Shown piece by piece: positions 1-7,295 of a DNA stretch of 14,648 nt. Below the pieces are notes generated by a model, which saw nothing but the letters and a program-made list of their open reading frames with translations, searched no databases and was not told the origin of the DNA. The stretch comes from JANPGR01 sp031424015 (GTDB lineage Bacteria > Patescibacteriota > Minisyncoccia > Phycocordibacterales > UBA1006), in contig JANPGR010000079.1 of NCBI GenBank assembly GCA_031424015.1, forward strand, positions 1 through 14,648. Direction: 5' to 3'. A program made the translations under genes and the position numbers. The stretch's first letter is position 1; each line of letters starts with the position of its first letter.

Positions 1-217
1 CTCTGCTATCTGCCCAAATAAGTTTTACAAACTTCTTCTGACCGGGCAGAACTGCGTCTACGCCTCAAACAGGACACCAGGCACTTCAAAAGTTATAAAA
101 CTTATTCAAGCCCTGATACTTCGTGGCCTTGGCCCGGGGTCCCTTCATTCTTTGGAACACCTTTCCACTATCCACTTTTGTACTTTCTGTGTTGTGTGCG
201 GTATACTAAGAGGAAAT
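1..217. other. Non-coding left edge upstream of pilT
   Basis: No convincing gene is seen. The pilT reading frame stays open to base 2, but its translation (rich in C, H, T and S) does not resemble PilT. An 11-bp perfect inverted repeat (17-27 with 96-106) and a 6-bp one (10-15 with 44-49) could fold RNA. On the minus strand a short frame starts at about 149 but meets two in-frame TGA codons. The base composition is richer in GC than the genes that follow. This may be the tail of an intergenic repeat or structured RNA cut by the window edge. Confidence 0.35.
178..207 (+). promoter_or_regulatory. Promoter of pilT (TTGTAC / TATACT)
   Basis: A -35-like TTGTAC (178-183) and a -10-like TATACT (202-207) are 18 nt apart. 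The -10 ends 10 nt before the ATG at 218, so transcription would begin only a few bases upstream of the start codon. This supports 218 over the upstream in-frame ATG at 152, which would lie before the promoter. AGAGGA sits just before the ATG but too close to be a typical Shine-Dalgarno site. Confidence 0.65.
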
Positions 218-1261
218 ATGATAGAAAAACTTTTGAAAATCATTACTGTAAACGGAGCATCAGACGTGCATATTTCAGCGGGACGTCATCCATATGTGCG
301 TGTTTCTGGCGAGCTGCTCGAACTCGTCTCAGAACCCATTTACCAAACAGAGGACGTTGTCAGGCTCCTCGTGGAGTTTGTTGGAGAGCAAAAAGGAAAG
401 AGAGTAATTAACCGTGAAGAAATAGATTTCTCTTATGCCCAAGACGCAATGCGAGTCAGAGGACATGCATTTGTATCGAGCGGTAGAATATCACTGTCTC
501 TGCGTATTGTTGAAAAAATTCGTAATCTCGAAGAATTAGGTCTGCCAACTAAACTGTATGAACTTATGAATCGAAAACAAGGATTTTTCCTCGTAGTTGG
601 ACCTATGGGGCAAGGAAAATCAACTACAATGGCAGCATTACTGGAGTATGTAAATATGAATCGCCGTGAGCATATCGTGACGATTGAGAATCCTGTCGAA
701 TATGTTTTCGATTCAAAACAGTCAATTGTAGACCAACGAGAGATAGAGGTGGATACTTTGGATTTTGCAACTGCACTGCGTGCCGCATTCCGTGAGGACG
801 CAAATGTCGTTATGGTAGGTGAAATGCGCGATCAAGAAACGATTGAAACAGCGGTAACCATAGCAGAAACAGGTCACCTCGTTATCTCTACGCTCCACAC
901 GAATTCTGCTTCACAGACTATAGATAGAATTATTGACATGTTCCCCACAGAGAGACAAAACCAAATGCGCACACAATTAGCATCATCTCTCCTCGCTATT
1001 TTTTCTCAGCGATTGATCCCTGTATCCAGTGGAGGTCGTAAACCTGCGTATGAATTACTGATAAACAACAACGCTGTTGCAAACCTCATCCGCGAAGGCC
1101 GCACCCACGAGATCGAAACAGTTCTGCAAACTCATCGTGAAGAAGGCATGATAGATTTAAATACGAGCTTGATTGAATTGGTACGCGGCGGATTCATTAC
1201 GGTTGACACTGCGATGCAGTATACTACTAACCAAAAGAACTTGGCAGCATTAATACAATAA
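218..1261 (+). CDS. pilT: Type IV pilus retraction ATPase PilT
   Basis: A 347-residue hexameric cytoplasmic ATPase that powers depolymerisation and retraction of type IV pili. The N-terminal PAS-like domain covers about 1-110 and the RecA-like motor about 115-347. Visible motifs are a Walker A GPMGQGKST (128-136; the family norm is GPTGSGKST), an Asp-box-like TIENPVEY (155-162), a Walker B region DANVVMVGEMRD (194-205), a His box with TLHTNSA (225-231) and DMFP (240-243), and the PilT C-terminal AVANLIREG motif. These separate it from PilB, which is longer and has a zinc-binding Cys motif. The start at 218 is chosen from the TATACT promoter at 202-207. pilC follows after 3 nt, so the two form an operon. 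Family assignment is secure. Swaps in Walker A (T to M, S to Q) and the Asp box (D to N) are modest and probably tolerated. Confidence 0.93.
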   Translation: MIEKLLKIITVNGASDVHISAGRHPYVRVSGELLELVSEPIYQTEDVVRLLVEFVGEQKGKRVINREEIDFSYAQDAMRVRGHAFVSSGRISLSLRIVEKIRNLEELGLPTKLYELMNRKQGFFLVVGPMGQGKSTTMAALLEYVNMNRREHIVTIENPVEYVFDSKQSIVDQREIEVDTLDFATALRAAFREDANVVMVGEMRDQETIETAVTIAETGHLVISTLHTNSASQTIDRIIDMFPTERQNQMRTQLASSLLAIFSQRLIPVSSGGRKPAYELLINNNAVANLIREGRTHEIETVLQTHREEGMIDLNTSLIELVRGGFITVDTAMQYTTNQKNLAALIQ

Positions 1262-1264
1262 TAT

Positions 1265-2473
1265 ATGTTATTTCACTATACAGCAATTACACAACAAGGT
1301 GTAAAATCAACAGGGAACATTGACGCAGGAAATCAATCTGCAGCAATAGAATCACTTCAGTCTCGTGGCATGATCGTTGTTTCCGTCGAAGAAGTCAGTG
1401 ACAAAGGATCTGGTACTTTTAATCTGTCGTTTTTGAACAGAGTAAAACTCAAAGATGTTGTAATTATGTCGCGCCAGATTGCGAGTCTCTTTGACGCACA
1501 AGTCTCTGCGGTAAAGGTATTCAATCTAATGGCAGAAAGTGCCGATAATATAGTTTTGAAATCAGCACTCGAACAGATATCTCGTGATATCCAATCTGGT
1601 CAGATGATCTCTGACGGAATGAGAAAGCATCCTAAAATATTTTCTGATTTTTATGCGAATATGGTTCGAGCAGGAGAAGAGTCAGGGAAATTGACTGATA
1701 CATTTAATTTCTTGGCAGAATATCTCGACAGACAATACGAGCTCACGGCAAAGACAAAAAATGCATTGATTTATCCTGCTTTTGTTATTTTTACCTTTAT
1801 TACTGTTATGGTGTTGATGATGGTGATAGTTATTCCAAAACTCACGGTAATTATCAAGGATGCAGGTTCAGAAATTCCAATATATACAAAAATCGTTATA
1901 GGAATCTCTGATATTTTGGTGCATTATGGATTTTTGATGTTGATAGGGATTGGTGCTGTCGTTGCACTCGTCGGCTGGCAGTTGCGCAAACCAGAAGGAA
2001 TGATCTGGGCAGATAATCTGAAATTAAAAATTCCTTTTATTGGAAACCTCTTTCGCAAGATGTATTTATCTCGTATCGCGGACAATCTGTCTACTATGCT
2101 CGCGAGCGGTATCCCTGTCGTTCGCACCCTCGAAATCACTCAATCTGTGGTGGGGAGCAAAGTATTCGAATTAATCCTAGCAGATACTATCGTTGGAGTT
2201 CGTTCTGGTGCTGCTATTTCTGATATGTTTGCTAAATCTCCTCAGATTCCCTCTGTATTCGTTTGGATGATTCGTACAGGAGAAGAAACAGGAACCATAT
2301 CAAATATGTTGAAAAAGATTGCGATATATTATAAACGTGAAGTAGAACAGGCTGTCGATACTTTGATTGGACTCATCGAGCCAATTATGATCGTCTCTCT
2401 TGGTATGTCTGTTGCATTCCTCCTTATGTCTGTGCTCGTTCCGATTTATAACGTTGCTAATTCGGTTTCATAG
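1265..2473 (+). CDS. pilC: Type IV pilus inner-membrane platform protein PilC (GspF family)
   Basis: A 402-residue integral membrane protein that forms the platform on which the PilB/PilT motors act. Two homologous T2SS/GspF domains (PF00482-like) are visible, at about 67-190 and 270-392. Each has the motif in which a QIA/NLSTM helix leads to an RAGEESGKL or RTGEETGTI stretch. Hydrophobic segments lie near 168-190, 215-238 and 370-395, the usual three-helix arrangement. Length is normal for the family. It starts 3 nt after the pilT stop with no Shine-Dalgarno sequence, suggesting translational coupling by reinitiation. It ends in TAG, and a new promoter follows at once, so the next gene probably has its own transcript. 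Confidence 0.92.
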   Translation: MLFHYTAITQQGVKSTGNIDAGNQSAAIESLQSRGMIVVSVEEVSDKGSGTFNLSFLNRVKLKDVVIMSRQIASLFDAQVSAVKVFNLMAESADNIVLKSALEQISRDIQSGQMISDGMRKHPKIFSDFYANMVRAGEESGKLTDTFNFLAEYLDRQYELTAKTKNALIYPAFVIFTFITVMVLMMVIVIPKLTVIIKDAGSEIPIYTKIVIGISDILVHYGFLMLIGIGAVVALVGWQLRKPEGMIWADNLKLKIPFIGNLFRKMYLSRIADNLSTMLASGIPVVRTLEITQSVVGSKVFELILADTIVGVRSGAAISDMFAKSPQIPSVFVWMIRTGEETGTISNMLKKIAIYYKREVEQAVDTLIGLIEPIMIVSLGMSVAFLLMSVLVPIYNVANSVS

Positions 2474-2481
2474 TTGTGCAC

Positions 2482-2511
2482 TTGTATATAATCTAGCAAA
2501 GATAGTATACT
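2482..2511 (+). promoter_or_regulatory. Promoter of the mosaic surface protein gene
   Basis: TTGTAT (2482-2487) and TATACT (2506-2511) are separated by 18 nt, and the -10 ends 8 nt before the ATG at 2520. The promoter lies just after the pilC stop, so the long gene is probably transcribed independently with a leaderless mRNA. It rules out the longer reading frame that begins at 2400 inside pilC. Confidence 0.65.
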
Positions 2512-2519
2512 ATCTCTAT

Positions 2520-5381
2520 ATGAAACCATCTATTCTCAACAGTATATTTATTGTAGTGTGTTTTTTTGCTATGACAACTACTGCATCAGCAACCATCACC
2601 TGGGAGCCTGCACTGAAAAAACAACCAACCAACATAGCAATCCAATTGCACCCACCAGTTGCACCAAAAAAGAAATCAAAAGTAGTTATCAAAAAGAAAC
2701 AACAACCAGAAACCATAACCAAGAAATTAGAAAATCTCTACAATTCTAATCCCAGTATACAAAAACTCGTAGGATTTCCTGCATTCGCACAGACGTCACC
2801 CATACCACGTATCGCAGTATGGGAAGGAAAGGTAAACCAGCACATCAACCTAGAAAAAGGAACCTGGGAAACAGACAGTGATGGTTCATCAGGAGCAGAA
2901 CTAGACAAACTGACCTACTGTCAGAAATTCTATCCATCTACTACCTCAGTATCTCCTTACCAAACAGAAACTATTACCACTTGGCGTGATGGAGGTAATA
3001 CAGGTGGACCCTACACCAACAGTATACAGACGTATGAGTGTGTGCAGCCTGTAGTAATTATGAAACCAGTTGCTCCTGTGAAAACTGTCACGCCTCAGGT
3101 GCGCAGTGGACAGGACCCGTGGTGTGACCAATTCACCGATGGCAAACCCAGAATAAAGGTGTTGAGCCCGAATGGGGGAGAAGTTTACACGAGAGGTGAA
3201 ACAGTTAACTTGAATTGGGTTAGTTGTAATATTGAACCGTCTGAAAAACTAATTTTAAATATAGCATATTATTCGCAAGAAGGTGTGACCCCGCGTAGAC
3301 CTGGAGTAATTGTTGTCGGGGCTCAGAATGGAAATAGTGTAGTATTAAATACAGGATCTGTTCTCATAAAAGCAGATAGTGACTTCTTTGATTCCTGGTC
3401 ATATGGAAAAAAGTTTAAGATATATATAGAAAAATACTCAAATTATACCGGTGGTGGATATGTTAATGAGATGGCTTCAGATTTCTCTGATGATACTTTT
3501 ACTATTAAAGAAAAAGAAGTTGATCTCGACCCCACCCCTCGCATCTCCGTCTGGTCGGGCAAGGTAAACCAGCACACAGACGCAAACGGTAACTGGCTCA
3601 CCGATCCTGATGGGGATTCAGGTGCAGAATTAGACAAAGGTGACTATTGTAAAAAATGGTACCCTGCTACCAACACTGCCGTACCCTACAAAATAGAAGA
3701 AATCACCACCTGGCGTGAAGGAGGCAACAGAGGTGGTCCCTACACCAGTAGTCAACAATCCTACAAATGTATCTACACCGAACGAGACAACGTAGTATCT
3801 ACTGACCTGACTCCTCGTATTGCGTATTGGTCGGGAAAAGTAAATCAACACATCGACACCACCACTGGTAAATGGATATCCGATCCTGATCAGAAATCAG
3901 GTGCAGACATCAACAAAGCAACTTACTGTCAAAAATGGTATCCCACCACCAACAATTTTGAATCCTACAATCTAGAAAACATCACCACCTGGCGAACCAG
4001 CGCATCATTCGGAAACGCAGGCCCCTTTACCCAAAAAGCACAGACGTTCAAGTGTGTGAAGAAATCTATAGACACAGATCAAAAATCAATACTAGTAATT
4101 TCTCCGAACGGAGGAGAAACATATACCGTAGGTGATACAGTTCATTATATATGGGAAACTACTGGTATCCACGAAAACACATTTACGCAATTAGCAGGAT
4201 CAGATCAGAGAATTACAGATAGCCAAGTGCCCCCAATGGCAGGATATGAATCTGCAAATAGGTTTGCAACAATAGTGTCACGGGCAGGTAATAAAATACG
4301 CTATAAATATTCATATAAAATACCTGAGAACTTTAACAATAATTTACCATCACGCTATCAAGGGGTTTTTGGAGGAAAGAATTATTCATTTGAAGCATCA
4401 GTAAACAAGGATCAAAATGCTCCAATAACTGACTTTTCTACGATAATTCGCGACAAGAGCGATGGTTTGTATACTATCATTCCAAAGAATACAGTCTCAT
4501 CAGATCCAAAATGGGATGCACTCTGTGCCGATGGTAAACCGCATATTCAGGTGATCAGTCCGAATGGAGGGGAGGTGTATAATTCAGGACAGAAAATAAA
4601 AGTAAAATGGAAAAGTTGCAACTTCTCTAGAGAGGGCACAGTCTATATTTCTAGCGTGTATTTTAATGCAAATTACCCGCTAGGCCTAGTTATACTAAAT
4701 TCTCCGTATATTAATGTAAAAAATACAGGAGAAGCAGAGTTACTCTTGCCAAGTGATTATTTTTTCACATTACAACCAGGTCGGGTTGTTAAATATGAAT
4801 ACACAAAGAGTTTCAAAATAGACCTATCACCAACAGATGAAAACGGGTTTGGATTTTTTGGAGATCAATCAGATGACACTTTCACAATCCAAAAATCAAA
4901 CGATACAACATGTACAAACTCTCCTGCTATATTAGCCAATAATATTGTGGTAGGTAAAAAATACATGATCTGCACCGTAGGGAGAACTGATTTTACTGCA
5001 GTTGGAGCTTCTGCAAATACAGTAGGTACAATATTTACCGCAACAGGTCCTGGTTCTGGTACTGGAACAGTTGTATATATCAGTGGTCTGAAGTCAGATA
5101 CCCCCACATCCACCAATAACCTCGATCTATCCCTGATCAACTTGGACATACTCGGCGAGATAAAGAGAGGGGACACAGGAGACGAGGTATGTATGATCCA
5201 AAAAGCACTCAAAACACTCGGATACAAAGGTATCATAGCATCAACACCCTGTACCTACGGACCCAGAACAGTTAGAGCAGTAAACCGATTCCAAAAGGAT
5301 AATGATTTGCCGAGAACAGGGAGAATAGATCAAGATACGTTAGATGCGATGATGGATGCGTTGGATGGCGAGCAGGGTTAG
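2520..5381 (+). CDS. Secreted mosaic surface protein (Cys repeats, PNGGE domains, phage-like module, peptidoglycan-binding domain)
   Basis: A 953-residue exported protein. A signal peptide (1-24, cleavage near ASA/T) is followed by a Lys/Pro-rich linker (about 30-75). Domains in order: Cys/Trp repeat 1 (96-175); PNGGE domain 1 (about 200-331, SPNGGE at 216); repeats 2 (340-418) and 3 (432-513); PNGGE domain 2 (about 525-655, motif at 528) and 3 (about 665-800, motif at 680); a Gly/Thr-rich module like those in phage structural proteins (811-854); and a PG_binding_1-like domain (about 880-948). The PNGGE segments resemble Kre9/Knh1-type (PF10342-like) beta-sandwiches. I infer a wall-anchored surface or adhesin-like protein, with the C-terminus holding peptidoglycan and the rest projecting. 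It directly follows pilT-pilC but has its own promoter and a strong terminator. The start at 2520 fits the signal peptide and the TATACT box. No enzymatic motif was seen. The exact role is unknown. Confidence 0.8.
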   Translation: MKPSILNSIFIVVCFFAMTTTASATITWEPALKKQPTNIAIQLHPPVAPKKKSKVVIKKKQQPETITKKLENLYNSNPSIQKLVGFPAFAQTSPIPRIAVWEGKVNQHINLEKGTWETDSDGSSGAELDKLTYCQKFYPSTTSVSPYQTETITTWRDGGNTGGPYTNSIQTYECVQPVVIMKPVAPVKTVTPQVRSGQDPWCDQFTDGKPRIKVLSPNGGEVYTRGETVNLNWVSCNIEPSEKLILNIAYYSQEGVTPRRPGVIVVGAQNGNSVVLNTGSVLIKADSDFFDSWSYGKKFKIYIEKYSNYTGGGYVNEMASDFSDDTFTIKEKEVDLDPTPRISVWSGKVNQHTDANGNWLTDPDGDSGAELDKGDYCKKWYPATNTAVPYKIEEITTWREGGNRGGPYTSSQQSYKCIYTERDNVVSTDLTPRIAYWSGKVNQHIDTTTGKWISDPDQKSGADINKATYCQKWYPTTNNFESYNLENITTWRTSASFGNAGPFTQKAQTFKCVKKSIDTDQKSILVISPNGGETYTVGDTVHYIWETTGIHENTFTQLAGSDQRITDSQVPPMAGYESANRFATIVSRAGNKIRYKYSYKIPENFNNNLPSRYQGVFGGKNYSFEASVNKDQNAPITDFSTIIRDKSDGLYTIIPKNTVSSDPKWDALCADGKPHIQVISPNGGEVYNSGQKIKVKWKSCNFSREGTVYISSVYFNANYPLGLVILNSPYINVKNTGEAELLLPSDYFFTLQPGRVVKYEYTKSFKIDLSPTDENGFGFFGDQSDDTFTIQKSNDTTCTNSPAILANNIVVGKKYMICTVGRTDFTAVGASANTVGTIFTATGPGSGTGTVVYISGLKSDTPTSTNNLDLSLINLDILGEIKRGDTGDEVCMIQKALKTLGYKGIIASTPCTYGPRTVRAVNRFQKDNDLPRTGRIDQDTLDAMMDALDGEQG
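2805..4058 (+). repeat. Three ~80-residue Cys/Trp protein repeats within the surface protein
   Basis: Copies lie at 2805-3044, 3537-3773 and 3813-4058. Each starts PRI(A/S)xW.GKVNQH, continues with an acidic D.D stretch and SGA(E/D), then YC.K(F/W)YP, then ITTWR, and ends in Y/F-x-C-(V/I). The two Cys per copy could form a disulfide outside the cell. Copies 2 and 3 are adjacent, while copy 1 is separated from them by a PNGGE domain. Similar YCxKWYP...TWR modules are, from memory, common in CPR surface proteins, but I cannot name a family with certainty. Confidence 0.75.
4950..5081 (+). other. Phage-structural-protein-like module in the surface protein
   Basis: Residues 811-854 read VGKKYMICTVGRTDF, then TAVGASANTVGTIFTATG, then a GxGSGTGTV ending. 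This closely matches a short beta module (YTI..VGTTDFT.IGASANTVG..FTATG.G.GTGT) that I recognise from tail-fibre and other structural proteins of marine and cyanobacterial phages. It sits between the last PNGGE domain and the peptidoglycan-binding domain. The identification is from memory and was not searched. Confidence 0.6.
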
Positions 5382-5439
5382 AGAAGAGACATTGTTCACA
5401 GTCTTGCAAGACTCAGTCTGCAAAGGAAAAAAAGGAGGA

Positions 5440-5470
5440 GGGCCGACTGCGGAGCAGTCGGCCCCTTTTT
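5440..5470 (+). terminator. Intrinsic terminator of the surface protein gene
   Basis: A perfect 11-bp GC-rich stem (GGGCCGACTGC 5440-5450, loop GGA, GCAGTCGGCCC 5454-5464) is followed by C and five Ts (5466-5470). It lies 58 nt after the stop codon. An A-run at 5427-5433 on the left side means it might work weakly in the other direction. Confidence 0.9.
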
Positions 5471-5477
5471 CTGTATT

Positions 5478-5504
5478 GTCATTCCCGCGCAGGCGGGAAT
5501 CTAG
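5478..5504 (+). repeat. REP-like palindrome, copy 1
   Basis: GTC, then ATTCCCGC, GCAG, GCGGGAAT, then CTAG: an 8-bp perfect stem with a 4-nt loop, just after the terminator. It belongs to the same family as 11208-11233 and 11276-11302, and is similar in type to the dispersed GTCATTCC...GGAAT palindromes found in many bacterial genomes. Confidence 0.7.
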
Positions 5505-5519
5505 AGTGATTAAACTATC

Positions 5520-5542
5520 TATAATTTCTGGCAGAGTATGAT
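5520..5542 (+). promoter_or_regulatory. Possible promoter of the flavoprotein gene
   Basis: Two candidate -10 boxes precede the ATG at 5555: TATAAT (5520-5525, 29 nt upstream) and TATGAT (5537-5542, 12 nt upstream). Neither has an obvious -35 box. This gene lacks the exact TATACT box seen before most other first genes. Confidence 0.4.
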
Positions 5543-5554
5543 AGTATAGGCTCT

Positions 5555-6811
5555 ATGAATCAACAGTATGACGTAATAGTGATCGGCGGAGGAGCATCGG
5601 GGATGATGGCTGCTGCAACGGCTGCAAAACGAGGCAAGAGGGTTTTGATCCTGGAAAAGAATTCGCGATGTGGCGCAAAACTGTCGATCACAGGTGGTGG
5701 CAGGTGTAATATCACCAATGCAGAATATGATATGCATACACTGCTCGCCAACTATGGCGAGGCGCAACCATTTCTCTATTCTGCATTTTCGCAGTTTGGA
5801 GTTCTTGACACTTTTGAGTTTTTTACGAGTCGGGGACTCCAGCTCGTAGTTCAAGACAGGAATAGAGTATTTCCTGTGACAGAGCGCGCGACAGATGTGG
5901 CCAATGTGATGGAGCAATCCATCCGAGATACACGGGTAGAGGTGCATTTCAATACACGAGTAGAAAAAATACTACAAAATGCAACTGGCGAGATTTCAGG
6001 AGTGCAGACAAATAATGGAGTTTATGCTGCAGATGCATACATACTGGCGACAGGAGGAGCGTCCCACCCAGAGACAGGGTCTACAGGAGACGGATTTGGG
6101 TACTTGCGGGATTTGGGTCATACAGTACGGGCTCCTACACCAACCATCGTTCCTCTCGGCGTTACAGAAAAATGGATTGAACTACTGTCAGGGCAGTCAC
6201 TCCTCGACGCAAAAGTATATTTTGCTAGTAATGGAAAAAGAATTTTTAACAAACGTGGTCCAGTATTGTTTACCCATTTTGGATTGTCTGGTCCGACGAT
6301 ACTGAATTCTGCGTATCGCGTATCAGAATTATTGCATGGTGGGTTTGTTGATATTACCATCGATATGTATCCTGCGCTCGATATTGGCGGCTATGAAAAA
6401 TATCTCCTAGAGCTATTCGACCAAAACAAAAACAAAACATTGAAAACTATCATCCGAGAAGTATTACAAATAGGTAATGCAGAGATATGGCAAAAAATGT
6501 TTATGAAAATTGGTATTGAGAGCGAACTCCTCGAAACAAAAGTACACAGCATCACCCGAGAACAGAGAAAAATACTGGTCAATCTGGTAAAATCTTTTCC
6601 ACTCACCGTGAATCGTTTGATGGATTTTGATAGAGCTGTCGTTGCTGATGGTGGTGTAGTATTATCAGAGATAGATATGCGTACTATGCAGTCCAAGCTA
6701 CACAAAAATCTGTATATCACAGGCGACCTCTTGCACATTAATCGTCCTAGTGGAGGATTCTCTCTCCAGCTCTGCTGGACTACGGGGTATGTGGCAGGGA
6801 ATTTTGCATAA
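5555..6811 (+). CDS. BaiN/HI0933-family flavoprotein (FAD-dependent oxidoreductase, YhiN-like)
   Basis: A 418-residue FAD-binding protein of the HI0933/YhiN/BaiN family (PF03486-like). The N-terminal Rossmann motif is DVIVIGGGASGMMAA (about 6-20), followed by the ribose-binding LEK (33-35). The family-specific KLSITGGGRCNITN follows at about 42-55. A second FAD-contact segment includes ILATGGASHPETGSTGDG, and the C-terminal NRPSGGFSLQLCWTTGYVAG closes the FAD site. Length is normal. The true substrate of most members is unknown; the aminoacetone oxidase and bile-acid reductase names come from single studies, so I do not transfer them. It is cytosolic. The GIY-YIG gene starts 6 nt later, suggesting co-transcription. 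Confidence 0.88.
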   Translation: MNQQYDVIVIGGGASGMMAAATAAKRGKRVLILEKNSRCGAKLSITGGGRCNITNAEYDMHTLLANYGEAQPFLYSAFSQFGVLDTFEFFTSRGLQLVVQDRNRVFPVTERATDVANVMEQSIRDTRVEVHFNTRVEKILQNATGEISGVQTNNGVYAADAYILATGGASHPETGSTGDGFGYLRDLGHTVRAPTPTIVPLGVTEKWIELLSGQSLLDAKVYFASNGKRIFNKRGPVLFTHFGLSGPTILNSAYRVSELLHGGFVDITIDMYPALDIGGYEKYLLELFDQNKNKTLKTIIREVLQIGNAEIWQKMFMKIGIESELLETKVHSITREQRKILVNLVKSFPLTVNRLMDFDRAVVADGGVVLSEIDMRTMQSKLHKNLYITGDLLHINRPSGGFSLQLCWTTGYVAGNFA

Positions 6812-6817
6812 TCCAGT

Positions 6818-7108
6818 ATGAAAGGAGAACAGAAAAGATACCAAGTTTATATTATAAAATGCAATGATGATACTCTGTACTGCGGGATTACTACTGATAT
6901 CGAACGCAGGCTAGCAGAGCACAATAGCGAGGATCCGACTGGAAAAGGTGCACAGTATACCAAATCCCGTAGACCAGTTATTTTAGTCTATAGCGCAGAA
7001 TACCCCAATCGATCAACTGCGAGCCGTGAAGAGTCGAGAATCAAGAGTTTGACACGTAAACAAAAAATCGCATTGTGTGATATGGTAATCCAAAGCCCGT
7101 TACTATAG
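6818..7108 (+). CDS. GIY-YIG domain protein, YhbQ/UPF0213-like
   Basis: A 96-residue single-domain GIY-YIG protein. The GIY element is represented by VYI (10-12) and the YIG element by YCG (21-23), with the following Arg pair at 30-31 and His35. The YhbQ-type core GAQYTKSRRPVILVY and the conserved Glu near 72 (in REESRIK, then SLTRKQK) are all present, so the nuclease fold looks intact. Members of this small family are thought to act on DNA, possibly in repair or against branched or damaged DNA, but the role in vivo is poorly known. It begins 6 nt after the flavoprotein stop without a Shine-Dalgarno sequence. No terminator is obvious after it. Confidence 0.88.
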   Translation: MKGEQKRYQVYIIKCNDDTLYCGITTDIERRLAEHNSEDPTGKGAQYTKSRRPVILVYSAEYPNRSTASREESRIKSLTRKQKIALCDMVIQSPLL

Positions 7109-7146
7109 ATTATTATTATATATAACCCTTACCTTGTTCTTCAATA

Positions 7147-7208
7147 TGGATCCCGGGTTCGCTAAAAATATACTCGTACCTCGTTATTTTTATGCGCCCC
7201 AGGATGAC
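7147..7208 (-). repeat. REP-like extended palindrome, long form
   Basis: Read on the minus strand it begins GTCATCCTGGGG and ends CCCGGGATCCA, so the outer arms pair imperfectly. The inner arms TAAAAATA (7163-7170) and TATTTTTA (within 7183-7193) also pair. The shared GTCATCC and GGATC edges link it to the shorter palindromes at 5478, 11208 and 11276. It fills much of the 187-nt gap before tyrS. Confidence 0.5.
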
Positions 7209-7280
7209 ATGCTTTTTTACGGCGATTCAATCTCCAAAAGACTCGTTGCAACTACAGGTTCTAAAAAAACAACTTTATGA

Positions 7281-7286
7281 TATACT
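7281..7286 (+). promoter_or_regulatory. -10 box (TATACT) of tyrS
   Basis: TATACT ends 9 nt before the ATG at 7296, matching the spacing seen at other first genes in the window. No good -35 box is visible. A leaderless or nearly leaderless message is implied, and no T-box leader is present, as the upstream gap is short and mostly palindrome. Confidence 0.55.
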
Positions 7287-7295
7287 AGAATCACT

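Noticed and set aside
1..149. A minus-strand frame from the ATG near 149 that would run to the window edge if TGA were read as an amino acid
   Set aside because: It meets two in-frame TGA codons, while none of the other 13 genes uses UGA as sense. The product is not recognisable, so a recoded gene is not supported.
152..217. Upstream extension of pilT to the ATG at 152
   Set aside because: The added 22 residues are Cys/His/Phe-rich and unlike PilT, and the TATACT promoter at 202-207 lies inside the extension.
2400..2519. Start of the surface protein at 2400 inside pilC
   Set aside because: The ATG at 2520 gives a clean signal peptide and lies 8 nt after a TATACT box; the extension would overlap pilC by 74 nt.
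2805..4058. CRISPR array or DNA-level tandem repeat
   Set aside because: The repetition is at the protein level with ~80-residue units and diverged DNA; no short identical repeats with spacers are present.
4950..5081. Prophage remnant
   Set aside because: The phage-like module is embedded in one cellular surface protein, and no other phage genes, integrase or attachment sites are seen.
5356..5541. Short + frame across the terminator downstream of the surface protein
   Set aside because: It overlaps the end of the real gene and translates through the terminator stem and a REP-like palindrome, so it is not a gene.
7109..7295. T-box or other riboswitch upstream of tyrS
   Set aside because: No T-box motif or specifier hairpin is visible, the -10 box lies 9 nt before the start codon, and the gap is mostly a REP-like palindrome.
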